DNA from: Neodiprion pinetum
Lineage: Eukaryota; Arthropoda; Insecta; Hymenoptera; Diprionidae
Direction of reading: 5' to 3'
Length of the DNA: 64,000 bases
Assembly: GCF_021155775.2 (NCBI RefSeq)
Contig: NC_060233.1
Coordinates: 26,949,456 to 27,013,455 of the forward strand
In this document: piece by piece, positions 60,201 to 64,000 of the stretch
How the letters are laid out: the number at the start of each line of letters is the position of its first letter
How positions within the stretch are numbered: position 1 is the stretch's first letter
Translations under genes and position numbers: made by a program
The notes under the pieces: generated by a model
What the model was told of the DNA's origin: nothing
The model's database searches: none
Seen by the model: the letters and a program-made list of their open reading frames with translations, nothing else

Positions 60201-62944
60201 GTCACGTTTAATTATCACGTCATTCATAGTTCACGATCGATTTTCTACGGCTTTCTTTGGCAAAAGGTTATACACGCGGTTGTTTACATATATATATATA
60301 TGAGAACAAGGGCCGAAGATTCGCGGATCTCAGAGCGATAGCCACAAAGACGCGACTGTTTAGATGGGCATCTTTTGATTGCAGGGATTTATTTAACCGG
60401 CGATCTGATAACCGACATCGAGCGCCCGGAGCCAAAGCTTTTCGAGCTTTTTGAGCGTTTCTCTCTCTCTCCCTCTCTCTCTCTCTCTTCGTCCCGAAGA
60501 GTCTTCCCTGGAACTCGGGGAGGCGATAGGAGGGAATCCAATTTTTTCAAATTGTTTCGAGATCAGAGTTGCGCGCATGGGATCCACGGCTATAGCTTTG
60601 CCCCTTTCCTCTTCGTCTCGCTTTCTTTCTCGTAAACTCTTTATGCGATTCGAGGTTCTCCCGCGAAATAACGTACGTCTCTAGCCATGAAATTACAGCT
60701 TTAAAGCCTGCAGCAGAAGCAGAATCCGTTGCGGGGATTGGGACTTTCACTATGATTGTATTGTCATGGGGTTTCGGCTAGTTTTATGCACCGATGTCAC
60801 CGATCGTCGGCACTCGACACGAATGAGTTGCGTTAGTGAGAAGGTGTTTTTGGAATCGCCATTCGGATTGCGGTGTAAAAGCTTACCATGGTTATAAAGT
60901 TCGCATATTATTTTGGGACGGCTTATCGACTGGATAAAAATAATTCTCAACTTGACCGAAGTCATTCGTTGGCAAAGAAACCTGAATAGTTCTCAAATTT
61001 ACTGAACTTGTGACGTAAATGCCAAACTTTGTGCAAGATTTAAGATGGCTAGTTTGTTATAAATCGATTATATTAATTTTATCACGAGATGGTCGTAAAT
61101 TTAGTATTCGTCAAATTTATATACTCGCAAACTATGAAGATCTCTTTAGGACACTCGGAACAAAAAAAATACTCGAATTATAAACAAAAGCCGAAAATAT
61201 ATCGATGCATCATTTCAAATGCTCCAAAATTGTTGAAAACCTTGTAGAATTGTCCGATTTGTACAGAGTTCGCGAAAATTGTTTCCATTACTCGGAATAA
61301 ATATGTTATAACAATACAGCTAAGATATAAAAGTATACATTATGTTTTTCACAGGGTGATTGATTGAATAACTTATTCAAATTGTTGTTAAGATTTGTTC
61401 ACTTTATTTTTCACAATTTTGAACTCGAGAGATCAATTTTTTAAAAGATTCTCAACTTTTCCAACGATTTCAAGCTCAAGCGAATGCTAATTTCCGAACT
61501 TCAACGTGCGCAATGTTTTATTATTCTTCGATATTTATTGTTTAGGGAATCATTAAACTCCAAACTTTGATTTCCAATTAATTCCTTAAATAAACTTCAG
61601 GTTATAAAATATTTTTTCGTAAAAATTTTCAATTCGTAAGAGTTCGTGAAGCCTGAAACTTAAGGGGTTCGTTTAGTGTAAAGGTTGTTTATAAAGATTT
61701 TCGGAGTATCTTTTTAAGACAAACCATTGAAATAAAAGCATCATAATTTTGAAATTATGTTTATTGACATTTAAACAAACGTTGTATATTTTTGGCAGAC
61801 GAAATATTGAATGTAACCTAACGTATGCTGCCCGATAGGACCGTATGTGAAAAAAAGTGTAGACATTCTCAAATTTTTACCTATTCTTCATTTATACCTA
61901 TCACGTAAATTAGGATAATCGTAATTGCTTTGGTAGTTTGTATTTTACTAAATATTTTTGAGAAAATTGCATTTACTCAGCTCGTGAAAATCATGATAAA
62001 TTTTATTTCAATGGTTTGCACGCAAAAAAAATTCTTGAAAAACTTTTAAAAAAAAAAACAGCCTTCACACCAGACGACCCACTTAATATTTATCAGAGTC
62101 CCCACACCCGCAGGTGCAAAGAAATGAATTTACAATCGTCGAAACTATATTCTCACGTATTTTACGACACGAAACAAAATAAAATGCGCGCATTAGCATA
62201 AATTATTTCACATAATCAGTGACGAGGTATTCAAGCAAGGCGGTTCGTAATCGTTCGTTCGAAGCAAGGATTTAAATGAGATGAAAAAAGGAAAAGGAAC
62301 AAAAAGTAAAACTAACGGAAGAAAAAAAAATTCAAACCACGTCGATACGCATAGATTGTATATTGCAATGCCGCGATGCAGCCTCAGCGGCAGGTGCAGC
62401 AGTATTTCCATGCTTCATACAGGTCTGTTTGGTACGGTGGGATGTTCGGTCGGTCGCGTCTTCCTATGAAAGCCCATAAAACAGTGGGACAGTGGAATGG
62501 GAAATAAATAGAAACGGTAGGTAACGTTGGAAAGTGGTGCCGCAGAGAGGAGAGGATGGGGAGGGAAAGAGGAACGATTTAGAGGGGTTTAATTTTCCAA
62601 AAAGCTGGATTTGCGGCCCACCAAGTTGGTGCCGCCCTCAATTTATCGACGAGGGATGTATCAGACCGCTCCTGTATGCCGAAACCTCACCAAATCCGAG
62701 ATTGTTTAGCGGGTTGAAGTTCGGAATGTCAACGCAACAATGTTTTTTTTTTTCAAGCTTAAGAATACAATTTCACAAGTTACGATTATTCCGAACTTAG
62801 TAAACGATGAATTACACATCGAATTATGTAAAACATAATCGTACCATTGTGATTGTCATTTTGCAATGCCTCGTCTGGTGGGAAAAATTCAAACTAATGC
62901 AAACAGGCTGGCGATTGATCGTGGACCGTATTTTTTCGCGTATC
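60201..62944. other. Intergenic DNA, no gene supported
   Basis: 60,250-60,760 and 62,380-62,720 are richer in GC, with overlapping short frames on both strands. No domain or convincing splice structure is recognised. Confidence 0.4.
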
Positions 62945-63012
62945 GGAAATAGGAGAAGAGACGGAGAGGGAGAGAGAGACGAGATTGGGTCTAGAAGGCT
63001 TGGTAGATCTAC
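62945..63012 (+). repeat. Purine-rich dispersed repeat shared with 4,891-4,958
   Basis: ggaaataggagaagagac...agagagacga...tagatctac occurs at both places with a few changes. Here it joins directly to a MITE fragment. Confidence 0.7.
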
Positions 63013-63080
63013 AATGAAAGAAATTTTTAGTTCCGGTTAACGCTCAGTCCTTGACTATTTTCATTTTTTACCACAATCGT
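63012..63080 (-). mobile_element. CACTGAG MITE, truncated fragment
   Basis: Only the first 65-70 bases of a reverse copy (gaaatttttagttccggtta...ttttttaccacaatcg) remain. Sequence beyond 63,080 is unrelated. Confidence 0.75.
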
Positions 63081-64000
63081 GAGAATCGAAAGACACGAAA
63101 ATATGAACGTGTTTGTTCTTTCGTTTTTTACTTGGTTTTTTTATGAATTCAACCGACGCAAGCCTGTCAGATTTTTTGTTACGATTGGCCATATAGATAC
63201 AGGAATTCCCGTAGGAGTAGTAATCCCAAAAGTGGATGAAGCCTACTAGGTGGATAGATACGCTTTGTAAAAGTCAGCATCGTCGTTGAGTACAAAAAAG
63301 AAAAGGGACTCGGAAATTTCGACGCAAACGATTAAACCTGATTGGTACATAAAAAAGGGGGGAAATGTTGAAACTGGGGATTTATCTTTTGTCTAAACAA
63401 TTCTTCTCCGTGACAGGGGGACACGAAACTTTTTTCCCCTTGACTACGATTCCCAGCTGTTCATTATTTTTAAGGTAGCTGCTTGGCCGAAAGTCGATAT
63501 TCGATTGTATCGATTTCATATCGAAATGGTGGAACGTGAAATATTTATCGAATTATTATATTTGCAAGGAACAAAGAATATAATATAAAAATTACAAGAG
63601 TAAAGAATACTACAATTATAAACAAAAGCTCAGTATATAGATTAGACTGGGCCAAAAAAAACGAAGAATTTTTTTTTTTAATGGTACTGTAAAAACATTG
63701 TTCATGACGACAGATAAAAATTATCCTGAAAGTTTGAGCCCTTATTGAAATTACTTTTGAATACAATTTCACTGTCGAATAACTTTTAAAGGAGTGAATT
63801 TCATGAAAAATGTTAAGAGACTTTTTTTGTAGAGCATCAAATTTCCCACAAAAATAATGGTTTGATCTGTGAAAATATTGATTTTTCTGGTAATTACAAA
63901 AATTAAAAATTCAAACAAAAATTTGAAAAAACAAATCAATGTTTAAGGCACGATTACAAGTAAACGGCTCGATCTACGTCAATTTAGTAAGAGAGCTTTT
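63081..64000. other. Intergenic DNA to window edge
   Basis: AT-rich; nothing recognised. Confidence 0.5.

Noticed and set aside
1..64000. CRISPR array, bacterial operon or RNA gene
   Set aside because: No regularly spaced direct repeats of CRISPR size, no prokaryotic gene organisation, and no tRNA or rRNA fold recognised by eye.

Overview
This looks like animal nuclear DNA, most likely from an insect. It is AT-rich, CpG dinucleotides are not depleted, introns are long with GT-AG ends, small inverted-repeat transposons are common, and there is a degenerate TTAGG-like stretch. Hymenoptera is a guess. There are no bacterial operons, no CRISPR array and no RNA gene I can support.

One real gene dominates: a membrane-anchored, collagen-type gene on the minus strand. 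I assembled nine coding exons (50,405 to the left window edge) from splice sites and reading phase; every junction keeps phase. The product would be a type II membrane protein: short basic cytoplasmic tip, one transmembrane helix, a non-collagenous stalk with one cysteine, an acidic and polyproline linker, then Gly-X-Y blocks broken by short interruptions, one of them Cys-rich. The C-terminal end lies beyond base 1. The architecture is that of membrane-associated collagens with interrupted triple helices (vertebrate XIII, XXIII, XXV).

Region by region. 1-6,854: the collagenous exons, with a foldback element beside one of them. 6,855-24,218: a 17-kb intron filled by a complex repeat block. In this block a composite repeat unit occurs in three copies (about 10.37-13.3, 16.68-19.35 and 19.35-20.76 kb). 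Each carries a broken, intronless copy of a STARD10-like START-domain (lipid transfer) gene, one or three 127-bp tandem repeats with a small hairpin, and an inverted copy of the unit's own left end. A decayed Ty3/gypsy-type retroelement lies between copies one and two. 24,219-36,901: two short, phase-0 exons of the stalk. 36,902-50,210: a 13-kb intron with interspersed MITEs, a foldback element and one unassigned exon-like stretch. 50,211-50,405: the first coding exon. 50,406-64,000: upstream DNA with no gene I can support, but with a GC-rich block containing a G-quadruplex-type tract, two hairpins/inverted repeats and microsatellites.

The most unusual content is the repeat block in the third intron: captured START-domain sequence, multiplied in a unit with inverted ends, with a recent 123-bp exchange involving a second locus at 25.0 kb. 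A MITE of about 425 bp with CACTGAG ends recurs six times plus one fragment.
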